DNA of 64,000 nucleotides, from the NCBI RefSeq assembly GCF_001012825.1, contig NZ_LCZJ02000018.1, positions 700,531-764,530 on the forward strand. The letters run 5' to 3'. Below are positions 25,084-34,933 of the stretch, piece by piece. This DNA is from Paenibacillus etheri (lineage in GTDB: Bacteria > Bacillota > Bacilli > Paenibacillales > Paenibacillaceae). Every line of letters starts with the position of its first letter. Position 1 is the first letter of the stretch. The position numbers were made by a program, and so were the translations under genes. The notes below the pieces were generated by a model. It worked only from the letters and a program-made list of their open reading frames with translations, did not search any database and was not told the origin of the DNA.

Positions 25084-25626
25084 ATGGTACCCAGCTTTCA
25101 TGCGACTACAATTTGTGCTGTAAGACATAACGGACAGGCAGCTATAGCAGGTGATGGTCAGGTTACATTCGGAGAGAGTGTAATTATGAAGACGACGGCG
25201 AGAAAAGTCCGTCGCTTATACAGAGGACAAGTAATAGCAGGGTTCGCAGGATCTGTGGCGGATGCTATCACTTTGTTCGAAAAATTTGAAGGCAAGTTGG
25301 AGGAGCATCATGGAAACCTGCAACGGGCAGCCGTAGAATTAGCGAAAGACTGGCGTCAAGATCGTATTCTTCGTAAACTTGAGGCACTAATGATTGTTAT
25401 GGACAAGGAAGGAATGCTCTTGATCTCCGGAAATGGTGAAATTATCGAGCCAGATGATGATGTGCTCGCTATTGGTTCCGGTGGTAACTTTGCACTTGCT
25501 TCCGGTCGCGCGCTCAAACGTCATGCTCCAAATCTTGCTGCTGCGGATATCGCTCGTGAGGCTCTTCAGATTGCATCAGAAATATGTGTGTATACTAACT
25601 CCAATATTATTGTTGAGCAATTATAG
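25084..25626 (+). CDS. hslV: ATP-dependent protease subunit HslV (ClpQ)
   Basis: 180 residues of the proteasome beta family; it works with HslU. Family motifs are [34 protein letters not shown]-like ([18 protein letters not shown]) and [10 protein letters not shown]. The frame opens at 25048, but the ATG at 25084 follows AAGGAGG and gives a family-like start. The N-terminus reads [10 protein letters not shown], three residues before the Ser that is the nucleophile in B. subtilis ClpQ; processing to Ser or Thr would be needed. Confidence 0.94.
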   Translation: MVPSFHATTICAVRHNGQAAIAGDGQVTFGESVIMKTTARKVRRLYRGQVIAGFAGSVADAITLFEKFEGKLEEHHGNLQRAAVELAKDWRQDRILRKLEALMIVMDKEGMLLISGNGEIIEPDDDVLAIGSGGNFALASGRALKRHAPNLAAADIAREALQIASEICVYTNSNIIVEQL

Positions 25627-25659
25627 GCTCAGTGCCATAGAGACAAGGAGGAATTCACG

Positions 25660-27060
25660 ATGGTGAATCAATCGCTAACACCCCGTCAAATCGTAGCTGA
25701 ATTGGATAAATATATTGTAGGTCAGAAACAAGCTAAGAAATCGGTAGCTGTTGCCCTTCGTAATCGTTATCGGCGCAGTCTGCTGGCTGAGGAACTGCGT
25801 GATGAAGTTGTTCCTAAGAACATCTTGATGATCGGACCTACTGGTGTAGGGAAAACCGAAATTGCCCGGCGTTTAGCCAAGCTTGTTAATGCTCCGTTCA
25901 TTAAAGTGGAGGCTACTAAATTCACTGAGGTGGGTTATGTAGGGCGAGATGTGGAGTCTATGGTGCGTGATCTGGTTGAGACCTCCATTCGTATGGTGAA
26001 GCTAGAACGTACGGAAAAGGTGAAGGACCGTGCAGAAGAACTGGCTAACGAGCGGATTGTTTCTATTTTAGTGCCTTCGTCTTCAAAGAATAAATCTCAG
26101 AAGAATCCTTTTGAGATGATTTTTGGCGGGAATTCTTCACAAGAGGACTCTAAAGAAGATTCCGAACCAGATGGAAGCTTGAGTGAACGCCGCCGCGGGG
26201 TTAGATTTAAGCTGCTAGCTGGTCAATTGGAAGAAGATACCATTGAAATAGATGTTGAGGATACGGCGCCGTCTATGCTGGATATGTTTGCAGGGCAAGG
26301 GAACGACCAGATGGGGATGAATATGCAAGAAATGTTTGGTAGTTTACTTCCGAAGCGGACGAAGAAGCGTAAGCTTCCTATCCGTGAGGCTCGTAAAGTG
26401 CTGATTCAGGATGAAGCGACCAAACTGATTGATATGGACGATGTCATTCAGGAATCTGTGACACGTGCTGAACAATCGGGTATTATTTTTATCGATGAGA
26501 TTGATAAGGTAGCAAGTCAAGGTAAGGGTTCTGGCCCCGATGTATCACGTGAAGGTGTGCAAAGAGATATCCTTCCAATTGTAGAGGGTTCAACAATCAT
26601 GACAAAATACGGTCCTGTGAAGACGGACTATGTGCTCTTTATGGCTGCCGGGGCTTTTCATGTTGCTAAACCTTCTGATCTGATTCCTGAGCTTCAGGGA
26701 CGTTTTCCGATTCGTGTAGAACTAAGCAGTCTGACACTTGAGGATTTCGTATCCATTTTAACGGAGCCGGAGAATGCTTTGACGAAACAATATGTTAATT
26801 TGTTAAAGACCGAGGACATTGAAGTTGAGTTCCAGAAGGATGCTATTTATGAAATTGCCAAAATAGCTGCTTCAGTGAATCAAAATATGGAGAATATAGG
26901 TGCTCGGCGACTTCATACCATTTTGGAGAAGCTATTGGAGGATCTATCTTTTGAAGCACCTGAGCTAACTCTGGACACTATGGTTATAACACCGGAGTAT
27001 GTGCGTGAAAAATTGGCAAGTATTGCACAAGATCGTGATTTAAGTCAGTACATTCTTTAA
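25660..27060 (+). CDS. hslU: HslU (ClpY) unfoldase ATPase
   Basis: 466-residue AAA+ protein that unfolds substrates for HslV. N-terminus [17 protein letters not shown], Walker [16 protein letters not shown] near 63-77, the [14 protein letters not shown] pore-region segment, the acidic I domain (about 115-260), Walker [10 protein letters not shown] and sensor segment [10 protein letters not shown]. Ends RDLSQYIL, the C-terminal tail that docks in HslV. AAGGAGG precedes the ATG at 25660. codY, which follows in B. subtilis, is absent. Confidence 0.97.
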   Translation: MVNQSLTPRQIVAELDKYIVGQKQAKKSVAVALRNRYRRSLLAEELRDEVVPKNILMIGPTGVGKTEIARRLAKLVNAPFIKVEATKFTEVGYVGRDVESMVRDLVETSIRMVKLERTEKVKDRAEELANERIVSILVPSSSKNKSQKNPFEMIFGGNSSQEDSKEDSEPDGSLSERRRGVRFKLLAGQLEEDTIEIDVEDTAPSMLDMFAGQGNDQMGMNMQEMFGSLLPKRTKKRKLPIREARKVLIQDEATKLIDMDDVIQESVTRAEQSGIIFIDEIDKVASQGKGSGPDVSREGVQRDILPIVEGSTIMTKYGPVKTDYVLFMAAGAFHVAKPSDLIPELQGRFPIRVELSSLTLEDFVSILTEPENALTKQYVNLLKTEDIEVEFQKDAIYEIAKIAASVNQNMENIGARRLHTILEKLLEDLSFEAPELTLDTMVITPEYVREKLASIAQDRDLSQYIL

Positions 27061-27437
27061 TGCGACAAATTTTATTTATTTGAATTTGGGCATAACGTAT
27101 TAGAAAATTACAATTCAGTGTCATTAAAAGGTAAAAAAATGTAAAAACATGCAATTAAAAAGAAGTTTTTGAGTTAAAAAAGGAATAAAATAGTAATAAA
27201 GTGCTAAAAGCCCTGTCTTTTCTAAAAAGATAGGGCTTATTTCTTATTGTAATAATATACAAATTAAATGAAAATCAATGTATGTGAAATACTAATAAGT
27301 TATACTTTGCGACAAGGTTCGACGTGAAAATTGATAAATAGAGGACTTTTATACTTTATTTGTCGAAATCAAGCAGGTTTTTTAAGGGAAGTTGTGGAAT
27401 TCTATTCATTATGATAGCTTTGAAAGGAGGAATTATC
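27061..27437 (+). other. AT-rich 377-bp spacer between hslU and the flagellar operon
   Basis: Very AT-rich, with no supported gene apart from an upstream extension of the flgB frame. It holds the hslU terminator (27205-27245), and the operon promoter must lie between about 27246 and 27420. TATACT at about 27301-27306 is a possible -10, but its -35 is poor. No clear sigma-D motif (TAAA...GCCGATAT) was seen. Confidence 0.6.
27205..27246 (+). terminator. Rho-independent terminator of hslVU
   Basis: 14-bp stem AAGCCCTGTCTTTT / AAAAGATAGGGCTT (one G-U pair) with a CTA loop, followed by ATTTCTT. Confidence 0.85.
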
Positions 27438-27845
27438 TTGGGATTGCTGAATAGTGTCAGTTTTCAACGATTACAGGGAGGCATCGATGCTGCCTACAAA
27501 CGACAAAATGTTCTAGCAAATAACGTGGCTAACGAAGATACGCCAAATTTCAAACGTTCTGATGTTTCATTCGAAAGTTTCCTTCAGCAACAGGAAAGTG
27601 GAATAAAACCTACACTTAACGCGAAGGTAACGGACTCCCGACATTATCAATTTGGTATCAATAGCATTGTACCAGCTGCTGTCGTTAGTACGGATGAAAC
27701 TACTTCTATGAATAATAACGACAACAATGTGGATGTAGAACGAGAAATGGCGTTAAGCGCTGAGAACCAACTCAGGTATAGTTCTTATGTCGAGCAGATC
27801 AACAGTCAGATTTCGATGATGCGAGCTGTAATTCAAGGAGGATAA
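27438..27845 (+). CDS. flgB: Flagellar proximal rod protein FlgB
   Basis: 135 residues. Family signature NVLANNVANEDTPNFKR lies near residues 24-40, with a C-terminal helix region that packs into the rod. The frame extends 26 codons upstream, but the TTG at 27438 lies 7 bases after AAAGGAGG and gives the expected start GLLNSVSFQ. It is the first gene of the fla/che operon. Confidence 0.95.
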   Translation: MGLLNSVSFQRLQGGIDAAYKRQNVLANNVANEDTPNFKRSDVSFESFLQQQESGIKPTLNAKVTDSRHYQFGINSIVPAAVVSTDETTSMNNNDNNVDVEREMALSAENQLRYSSYVEQINSQISMMRAVIQGG

Positions 27846-27851
27846 GATTGC

Positions 27852-28301
27852 ATGAATTTTGGGAGTAGTTTTGGGATAAGTGCATCAGCATTAACAGCTC
27901 AACGATTGCGGATGGACGTGATTTCCTCCAACGTGGCCAATGCAGAAACTACAAGAGCATCGGTCGTTGATGGCAAAGCCGTTCCTTACCGTCGAAAGCT
28001 GGTTGTTATGGAAGCTACCGAAAGTAATAAGTTCTCGAATATACTAAATTCGAAATTGAACGGTAGTAGTAGTGAAGGCGTCAAGGTGCAGTCCATCATA
28101 GAAGATACTTCACCGTTAAAGCCAGTATACAACCCAAGCCATCCTGATGCGGATGCCGAAGGTTATGTCTATATGCCAAACGTAGATATTACCAAAGAAA
28201 TGGTAGATATGTTATCTGCATCACGTTCTTATGAAGCCAATGTAACGATGCTGAATGCATCTAAAGCTATGGTAAGTAAAGCACTCGAAATTGGGCGCTA
28301 A
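27852..28301 (+). CDS. flgC: Flagellar rod protein FlgC
   Basis: 149 residues. N-terminal ISASALTAQRLRMDVISSNVANAETTR is the flagellar rod/hook family motif; the C-terminal part DITKEMVDMLSASRSYEANVTMLNASKAM is typical of FlgC. It polymerises with FlgB to build the proximal rod. Six bases separate it from flgB. Confidence 0.96.
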   Translation: MNFGSSFGISASALTAQRLRMDVISSNVANAETTRASVVDGKAVPYRRKLVVMEATESNKFSNILNSKLNGSSSEGVKVQSIIEDTSPLKPVYNPSHPDADAEGYVYMPNVDITKEMVDMLSASRSYEANVTMLNASKAMVSKALEIGR

Positions 28302-28393
28302 ACGTAATTAACACAAGTAACGCTTCCAAAGTGAGTTTTGTACGAAGTAAATCTAGGAAGCCTATGCTTACAAAACTTTTAGGAGGGAAACAG

Positions 28394-28705
28394 TTGATAC
28401 AGAATATCACTAATGGGGTTCAAGCTGTACAGCAGCTTGCCATGAAACCAACATCTACCGAAGTTTCATCCACTCCTGCTAATTCCATGGAGAGCTTTGG
28501 TTCTTATCTTGAGAATGCACTCAATAAAGTTGCAGATCAGGAACAACAAGCAAAGGATATGAGTAATAAATTTGTATTGGGAGAAGTGAATATAGACGAA
28601 GTGATGATTTCTTCCCAACAGGCTTTACTGAGTTTGCAGTTGACTACACAAGTCCGGAACAAAGTGATAGAAGCCTATCAAGAAATTATGAGAACTCAAA
28701 TTTAA
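28394..28705 (+). CDS. fliE: Flagellar MS-ring/rod junction protein FliE
   Basis: 103 residues. It joins the MS ring to the rod. The C-terminal half (FVLGEVNIDEVMISSQQALLSLQL, then TTQVRNKVIEAYQEIMRTQI) is diagnostic. The frame is open from 28331, but the TTG at 28394 follows AGGAGG by 7 bases and gives a normal length. Confidence 0.93.
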   Translation: MIQNITNGVQAVQQLAMKPTSTEVSSTPANSMESFGSYLENALNKVADQEQQAKDMSNKFVLGEVNIDEVMISSQQALLSLQLTTQVRNKVIEAYQEIMRTQI

Positions 28706-28740
28706 TTAATTCCTAGCTTAGTTCCGGATGGGGTGACACT

Positions 28741-30327
28741 GTGAATGAAAGATTTGCCCAATATCGGGAGAAGGTTACCCTGTATTGGAACAGATTTAGT
28801 GGTAAACAGAAGATTTTATTCTTTTCAACATTGTTTATCATTCTAATAATAATCGTAGTATTAACTATGCAGCTTTCAAAGACAGAGTATGAAGTAGCGT
28901 TTCAAGATTTGGACAGCACAGATTCAGCTGGAGTAATGAACTACTTGGATACAGCAGGTGTTTCATACCGATTAAGCCAAGATGGAAAGAGCATCTCAGT
29001 GCCAAGCACAGAAGCGGCTCGAATAAAGGTGGATATCGGTTCTCAGGGGATTGTTCAGGGGGGCTCTATCGGTTATAAAGTCTTTAATGAAAATTCGTCA
29101 ATGATAGGAACGACAGATAGTGAGTTTAATGTGAAGTATAATAATGCATTAAACGGTGAAGTAGAACAGTTAATGAGACGTATGCAAGGAATTAAGGATG
29201 CTAAAGTGCTGATTAATCTGCCTAAAGAAACAGTTTTTGCTTCCCAGGCTGACCAAGAGCAAGCATCTGCATCCGTAGTGCTTTCATTTAATCCGGGTTT
29301 CAGACCCAGTCAAGATAATATCGATGGGTACTTCAATCTTTTAAAAACTGCTGTTCCAAATCTACCAATCGATAACATTACGATTGCTAATAATGAAATC
29401 GAGTTAATGCCTACAGCCAAAGGTGGACAAGCAGGAGTTTCTAACCAAGTCGAAGAGAACTTCGCTCTTCAGAAGAAATTCGAAGAAGAAGTAAAGAAAG
29501 ATGTGAAACAATTCCTTAGCACTCTTACGGGTCCAGATAAAGTTGATGTTCTTGTCTTTTCGAAGCTGAACTTTGACAAGGAAAACCGGAAGGAAGATCT
29601 CGTAACCCCTGTGGATACAGAGAATATGAAGGGGATTGAGATCAGTTCACAAATTATTAGTAATTCGTATTCGGGTCAAGGTAATACAACTGGCGGAGTG
29701 GCAGGCACTGGTTCTCAGGATGTAGCAGGCTATCCTTCACAAGCTGGTACGGATACTTCTACTTCGGAAGAATCTTCTGAAACGAGGAACTATGAAGTAA
29801 ACCGAATTACAAAGGATGTTATCGCAAGTCCCTTCACTGTTAAAGATTTAACCATAAATGTAGCGGTTGAACCACCTACAGGACAAAATACTTTGGATGA
29901 TGCTACATCAGCTGCAATTCAAAACATTTTGGTAAATATTGTTCGTGCTTCTCTCGCAGATTCAGGTACTACATATACAGACGCTGATTTAACCAAAAAG
30001 GTTTCGGTGTATTCTCAACAATTTGGCGGAACCGCTGCTAATAACGCACAAGGTGGCCTTGCTACATGGATGTTATGGGCTATCGGAGCAGCTGCATTGC
30101 TGGTTGGAGCAGGTGGAGGATATCTAATCTATCGGAGTCGTAAGAAGACTGTGGAAGAGGAAGATGAAGACATTCCATTGCAGGTTCCTACCGAATTTCC
30201 ATCTATTAATTTGGAAAGTGTGACGAATGACAGTCAAGTTCGTAAGCAATTGGAAAGTTTGGCCAAGAAAAAGCCAGACGAATTCGTAAATCTGCTGCGT
30301 ACATGGCTTGCAGACGAACAGAGGTGA
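28741..30327 (+). CDS. fliF: Flagellar MS-ring protein FliF
   Basis: 528 residues from a GTG. Two membrane helices bracket the periplasm-side part: about 25-44 (ILFFSTLFIILIIIVVLTM) and about 442-463 (WMLWAIGAAALLVGAGGGYLIY). Between them are the YscJ/FliF ring-building motifs (YLDTAGVSYRLS, AKVLINLPKE). The cytosolic tail ends KPDEFVNLLRTWLADE, which binds FliG. A GGGGTGA ribosome site precedes it. Confidence 0.96.
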   Translation: MNERFAQYREKVTLYWNRFSGKQKILFFSTLFIILIIIVVLTMQLSKTEYEVAFQDLDSTDSAGVMNYLDTAGVSYRLSQDGKSISVPSTEAARIKVDIGSQGIVQGGSIGYKVFNENSSMIGTTDSEFNVKYNNALNGEVEQLMRRMQGIKDAKVLINLPKETVFASQADQEQASASVVLSFNPGFRPSQDNIDGYFNLLKTAVPNLPIDNITIANNEIELMPTAKGGQAGVSNQVEENFALQKKFEEEVKKDVKQFLSTLTGPDKVDVLVFSKLNFDKENRKEDLVTPVDTENMKGIEISSQIISNSYSGQGNTTGGVAGTGSQDVAGYPSQAGTDTSTSEESSETRNYEVNRITKDVIASPFTVKDLTINVAVEPPTGQNTLDDATSAAIQNILVNIVRASLADSGTTYTDADLTKKVSVYSQQFGGTAANNAQGGLATWMLWAIGAAALLVGAGGGYLIYRSRKKTVEEEDEDIPLQVPTEFPSINLESVTNDSQVRKQLESLAKKKPDEFVNLLRTWLADEQR

Positions 30328-30331
30328 ACTA

Positions 30332-31348
30332 ATGGCAAAGGCTAGTCAGCAGGGGCTTAGTGGCCGTCAAAAGGCCGCGATCCTGCTTATCACACTAGGG
30401 CCCGAGGTATCGGCGCAAATATTCAAACATTTAAGAGACGAGGAGATTGAACAATTAACTCTTGAAATTGCCAATGTCCGTAAAGTGGACAGCAGTGAAA
30501 AAGAGTCGATCATGTCTGAGTTCCACCAGATATGCCTCGCCCAGGAATATATATCACAAGGCGGTATTAATTACGCCAAAGAGATTCTGGAGAAAGCGCT
30601 TGGTTCAGCAAAAGCTATGGAGGTCATTAACCGTCTGACCGCGACTTTGCAGGTAAGACCTTTCGATTTTGCACGCAAGGCTGATCCAAACCAGATTTTG
30701 AACTTTATCCAGAATGAGAATGTCCAGACTATCGCACTTGTATTGTCTTATCTGCAATTCGAACAAGCCGCAGCTATTCTCTCCTCGTTACCTCAAGAGA
30801 AGCAGGCTGAGGTGGCTAGAAGAATTGCTGTAATGGACAGCACCTCTCCAGAGGTCATTACACAAATTGAACGAGTATTGGAGCAGAAGCTTTCTGCTAC
30901 AGTAACTCAGGATTATACAAATGCTGGCGGTATCGAATCGATCGTACAAATCTTGAATGGTGTTGACCGGGGGACAGAGCGCACAATTCTGGATTCTCTC
31001 GAAATTCAAGATCCAGAGCTCGCCGAGGAAATTAAGAAGCGGATGTTCGTATTCGAGGATATTGTCAATGTGGATAATCGTTCGATTCAGCGTATTATTC
31101 GTGATATTGATAATGCGGACCTGCAGCTTGCCCTCAAGGTTGCAAGCGAAGAAGTACGAGATGTTATTTTCCGGAATATGTCCAAACGTATGGCAGAGAC
31201 ATTCCGAGAAGAAATGGAATACATGGGTCCTGTGCGGTTGCGTGATGTAGAAGAAGCACAAACGCGTATTGTAGGTACGATTCGCAGACTCGAAGAGTCT
31301 GGAGAAATTATCATCGCTCGTGGCGGAGGAGATGACATCATTGTCTAA
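30332..31348 (+). CDS. fliG: Flagellar motor switch protein FliG
   Basis: 338 residues in the usual three armadillo-like parts. N-terminal LSGRQKAAILLITLGPE binds FliF; an EHPQ-equivalent region is LVLSYLQFEQAAAILSSLP; the C-terminal torque helix carries the charged pattern IQRIIRDIDNADLQLALK. The frame opens at a TTG inside fliF, but the ATG at 30332 follows AGAGGTGA and is preferred. Confidence 0.97.
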   Translation: MAKASQQGLSGRQKAAILLITLGPEVSAQIFKHLRDEEIEQLTLEIANVRKVDSSEKESIMSEFHQICLAQEYISQGGINYAKEILEKALGSAKAMEVINRLTATLQVRPFDFARKADPNQILNFIQNENVQTIALVLSYLQFEQAAAILSSLPQEKQAEVARRIAVMDSTSPEVITQIERVLEQKLSATVTQDYTNAGGIESIVQILNGVDRGTERTILDSLEIQDPELAEEIKKRMFVFEDIVNVDNRSIQRIIRDIDNADLQLALKVASEEVRDVIFRNMSKRMAETFREEMEYMGPVRLRDVEEAQTRIVGTIRRLEESGEIIIARGGGDDIIV

Positions 31349-32189
31349 GCTGATTAAGCACTCTCAGTATGTTCCAGTTGATGTACTGAAAAGATTGGAA
31401 CAGGCCCGGCACTATGCGGGCCTAACTGAGGAGCCCGTTCCAGAGGAGACTGTAAGTGAGACTCACTATCATGATCCCGCAAGAGAAGAGGCAGAGGTGG
31501 CACGTAAGCAAATGCTTAAAGATGCCCAAGAATTTGCTGAAGAGCAGGTTCGGAATGCCTCTCTAGAAGCGGAACAGATTGTTGAATCCTCAAAAGCGGA
31601 GGCCGAAGAGTGGTGGAAAGAGCGCCGTGAGCAGGATGAACATCTGGTCGAGGCCATCAAAGCCGAGGCTTATCAGCAAGGGTATCAGGAAGGTGTTTCT
31701 CAAGCTGAACAAGAGATGAAGCTCAAGATTGCAGCGATGATGGATGAAGCACGTGCTGTTTTAACTGAGGCATATAAGGCTAGAGATGTCATTATTCAGG
31801 AAGCTGAACCTTTCTTAGTAGAGTTAAGCTGTGATATTGCGGAGAAAATTGTGGACAGACAGTTAACAGTAGAGCCGCAGTTTGCAATGGATTTGATTCG
31901 GAAGAATCTAGCTCGTAAACGTGAACAGGGGCTGATCTCATTGTGTGTATCACCTGCACAGTTCGCTTTCGTAAACGCAGCAAGGGAAGAATTGTCATTA
32001 GCGGTTGACTCGCAGGCTGAACTACAAATCTTGCCTGACTCGACTGTAAAAGATCAAGGTTGTGTAATCCGCTCCTCCTTTGGCAGCATAGATGCCCGAA
32101 TTGATACTCAGCTTTCAGAAATCAAGAAAGAGCTGGTTAGAATCGCGCTGGACACCGATGAGCAGAGAAATGGGGAAGAAGATGCTTGA
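31341..32189 (+). CDS. fliH: Flagellar export ATPase regulator FliH
   Basis: 282 residues, charged and largely coiled-coil (about 45-140, Glu/Lys/Ala-rich), with the FliH/YscL C-terminal domain (SCDIAEKIVDRQLTVEPQ region). It binds and holds FliI in check. The frame starts as far up as 31320; the TTG at 31341 lies 9 bases after GGAGGAG and overlaps the end of fliG by 8 bp, giving MSKLIKHSQYV. The ATG at 31332 is too close to that site. Confidence 0.9.
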   Translation: MSKLIKHSQYVPVDVLKRLEQARHYAGLTEEPVPEETVSETHYHDPAREEAEVARKQMLKDAQEFAEEQVRNASLEAEQIVESSKAEAEEWWKERREQDEHLVEAIKAEAYQQGYQEGVSQAEQEMKLKIAAMMDEARAVLTEAYKARDVIIQEAEPFLVELSCDIAEKIVDRQLTVEPQFAMDLIRKNLARKREQGLISLCVSPAQFAFVNAAREELSLAVDSQAELQILPDSTVKDQGCVIRSSFGSIDARIDTQLSEIKKELVRIALDTDEQRNGEEDA

Positions 32190-33495
32190 TAGTAACCGTT
32201 ATAAGGAGCAACTTCGTAATCTCGATCCGGTAAGGATCAATGGGAAAGTGACGCAGGTTATCGGTCTTATGGTTGAATCGGAAGGACCTGATGCTAGCAT
32301 TGGAGATGTGTGCTACATCTATCCTTCTAAAGGAAATAAGCCGCTGCAAGCTGAGGTCGTTGGTTTCCGTGACAACAAGGTGCTATTAATGCCACTTGGA
32401 GAACTGCAAGCTATTGGACCTGGCTGTGATGTAGTGGGTACAGGTAAACCGCTTAGTGTACAGGTAGGTTCAGAATTGTTGGGTAAGGTACTGGATGGTC
32501 TAGGACAACCGTTAGATGGTTCTCTTATTCCAGCTCGAATGCCACATAGTTCGACCTTTAACATTCCGTCAAACCCACTTAATAGACCACGAGTGCAAGA
32601 ACCAATTAGCATTGGAGTAAGAGCGATAGATGGCTTGCTAACAATTGGTAAAGGTCAACGGGTAGGAATTTTCGCTGGTTCAGGGGTCGGCAAGAGTACG
32701 CTCATGGGAATGATTGCTCGTAATACGTCGGCTGATGTTAATGTTATTGCTCTGATTGGGGAGCGTGGCAGGGAAGTACTGGATTTTATCGAACGTGATT
32801 TGGGACCTGAGGGTTTGCAGAGGTCAGTCGTTATAGTTGCTACTTCAGATCAGCCTGCATTAATTCGAATTAAGGGAGCACTTATTGCTACAACAATTGC
32901 TGAGTATTTTCGTGATCGTGGACTTAATGTGATGCTCATGATGGACTCGGTCACTCGTTATGCTATGGCTCAACGTGAAGTTGGACTTGCAGTCGGGGAA
33001 CCACCAGCTATGAGGGGATACACGCCATCGGTGTTTGCTAGCTTACCCAAACTACTAGAACGCGCCGGTACTGGCCCTACGGGCTCTATAACAGCCTTTT
33101 ACACTGTGCTGGTTGATGGTGATGACATGAATGAGCCGATCGCTGATGCAGTTAGAGGAATACTCGATGGACATATCGTCCTTAATCGAAGTATTGCGAA
33201 CAAAGGACATTTTCCAGCAATAGATGTGCTTTCCAGCATTAGTCGTGTAATGAAGGATATTGCGCCAGAAGAACAAATCGCAGCAGCAGAAAATGTGAAG
33301 CGACTAATGGCCGTGTACAAGGATTCAGAAGATTTAATTAATATCGGAGCATATCAGAGAGGCTCCAATGCTCAAATCGATGAGTCGATGGAGTATATAG
33401 ACAGTATATGGGAATTCACCAAACAAAAGGTGAATGAAAAAGTTACGCTGGCTGAAGTTCAACAGTCTTTAATTTCACACTTCTCGAGGAGTTGA
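32182..33495 (+). CDS. fliI: Flagellar export ATPase FliI
   Basis: 437 residues, F1-beta-like. Walker A FAGSGVGKSTLMG near 163-175, Walker B VMLMMDSVTRYAMA, and the YxxxGSNAQIDE motif of type III export ATPases (here AYQRGSNAQIDES). Hexamer energises export of rod, hook and filament proteins. The frame is open upstream inside fliH; the ATG at 32182 overlaps the fliH stop by 8 bp and follows GGGGAAG. Confidence 0.97.
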   Translation: MLDSNRYKEQLRNLDPVRINGKVTQVIGLMVESEGPDASIGDVCYIYPSKGNKPLQAEVVGFRDNKVLLMPLGELQAIGPGCDVVGTGKPLSVQVGSELLGKVLDGLGQPLDGSLIPARMPHSSTFNIPSNPLNRPRVQEPISIGVRAIDGLLTIGKGQRVGIFAGSGVGKSTLMGMIARNTSADVNVIALIGERGREVLDFIERDLGPEGLQRSVVIVATSDQPALIRIKGALIATTIAEYFRDRGLNVMLMMDSVTRYAMAQREVGLAVGEPPAMRGYTPSVFASLPKLLERAGTGPTGSITAFYTVLVDGDDMNEPIADAVRGILDGHIVLNRSIANKGHFPAIDVLSSISRVMKDIAPEEQIAAAENVKRLMAVYKDSEDLINIGAYQRGSNAQIDESMEYIDSIWEFTKQKVNEKVTLAEVQQSLISHFSRS

Positions 33496-33504
33496 TTCAG
33501 TATC

Positions 33505-33948
33505 ATGAGATTTCATTATACTTTTCAAAAAGTCGTTGACTTGAAGGGCAATGAGAAGACACAGGCAGAATGGATGCTCTCAAGCGCGCTTGGAGAATTG
33601 CAGGCACAAGAAAGAAGCCTGGATGAACTCACCTTTCAGCGGAGCGCTATTATGTTATCTTTACAAAATGCCGCAGAACAAAAGGCACCTATGGCGAAGA
33701 TTCGTGAAATGCAAGAATATGTAGAATACCTGGATATATGCATTGCTCGTAAGCATAAGGACATTAGAAGTGCACATCAGGAAGTCTTGAAGAAGCAAGA
33801 TCAGTTAAGTACAAAGGTATTAGACGAAAAAGTATGGTTGAAGGCAAAAGATAAGGCTGAGACACAGTTTCAGCAAAGTATGATTTTACGGGAACAAAAC
33901 GAACTGGATGAGATGGCAACCGTCCGCTTCGCGATGAAATCCCTCTAA
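33505..33948 (+). CDS. fliJ: Flagellar export chaperone FliJ
   Basis: 147 residues, nearly all helical, with alternating charged and hydrophobic positions forming an antiparallel coiled coil. N-terminus MRFHYTFQKVVDLKGNEKTQAEW and C-terminal LREQNELDEMATVRF match FliJ. It links FliI to the export gate protein FlhA. Position directly after fliI is conserved. Confidence 0.92.
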   Translation: MRFHYTFQKVVDLKGNEKTQAEWMLSSALGELQAQERSLDELTFQRSAIMLSLQNAAEQKAPMAKIREMQEYVEYLDICIARKHKDIRSAHQEVLKKQDQLSTKVLDEKVWLKAKDKAETQFQQSMILREQNELDEMATVRFAMKSL

Positions 33949-33966
33949 CCCGGGAGGTTTCCGCTA

Positions 33967-34908
33967 GTGGCTAAAATTGATAATGACATGGAACTTGAAA
34001 ATGAAGGGTCAGCGGGGAAATTTGAGCGGTTCTTATTTCTAATGATACCGATTATCTTCACGCTAGTACTGCTTGGAGTACTGTTGACGCTTTTTAATAT
34101 GGACATTCGTAATAACGTGCTTGAAGTTGCGAATAAAATTCCGATTCTGGAAAAATGGGTTCCTGATCCGCCAACAGATCCATCTAAACCGAAGGAAGAA
34201 AGCAAAAAGCAGGAAGTGAGCTCAAACACAACGATTAAGGAGCTTAAAGCTCAGCTTGCCCAGCAGGCAGTGGAGTTGAAGAAGGTCACAGATGAAAAAA
34301 CAGCCCAGGATACCAAGGTTCAGGCGCTAGAGTCGCAAATTGAGGGAATGAAGACGGAAGCTGCTGCAGCTGCTGAAGTAAGCACGGGGGAAACAGAAGA
34401 CCCTTATCAGAAGCAGGTTACTGATCTGGCGAAGCTGTACGCGGGCATGAAAGCTTCCAAAGCTGCACCGATTATGGAGAATTTGACTACAGAAGAGATG
34501 GTGCAGATATTCAGCGCAATGAATAAAGCGAGTAAAACTGCGATTCTGGAAAAAATGGATCCTCAAAAAGCGGCAGATGTCACGATTAAGTTGAAAGAAA
34601 CTACCTCTTCGAGTGATATGGCTATTGCTGCTCTTCAATCTAGATTGAAAAAAGAAGCTGGCACTACTCAAACGACGAAAACTAGTACAAATCTGGATAA
34701 GGAAAAGTTGAACCAAACCTTTAGTTCAATGACGCCTGCCAATGCAGCTTCTCTACTAGGAGAAATGTACAAGATTAGTCCTGATAAAGTAGTAACGATT
34801 ATGAATACCGTAAGTGATAGTGTTCGTTCTTCGATTTTGGGGGAAATGACTAAAAATGATAGTGCGCAAACTGCGAAGATTGTTAATCGTTTGATGGGTG
34901 CTAAATAA
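33967..34908 (+). CDS. ylxF: MotE-like flagellar protein (YlxF type) with two MgtE-N-like repeats
   Basis: 313 residues from a GTG with a GGGAGG site. One membrane helix (about 22-42), a coiled coil (about 75-125), and two copies of the MgtE/MotE helical domain: LAKLYAGMKASKAAPIMENL near 150-212 and LNQTFSSMTPANAASLLGEM near 245-312. Proteins with one such domain (MotE, YlxF) lie between fliJ and fliK in many flagellar operons and are linked to motor or stator structure. The second domain copy is unusual. Confidence 0.85.
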   Translation: MAKIDNDMELENEGSAGKFERFLFLMIPIIFTLVLLGVLLTLFNMDIRNNVLEVANKIPILEKWVPDPPTDPSKPKEESKKQEVSSNTTIKELKAQLAQQAVELKKVTDEKTAQDTKVQALESQIEGMKTEAAAAAEVSTGETEDPYQKQVTDLAKLYAGMKASKAAPIMENLTTEEMVQIFSAMNKASKTAILEKMDPQKAADVTIKLKETTSSSDMAIAALQSRLKKEAGTTQTTKTSTNLDKEKLNQTFSSMTPANAASLLGEMYKISPDKVVTIMNTVSDSVRSSILGEMTKNDSAQTAKIVNRLMGAK

Positions 34909-34933
34909 ATATTGAAAGGAGGTGAAAAATAAT

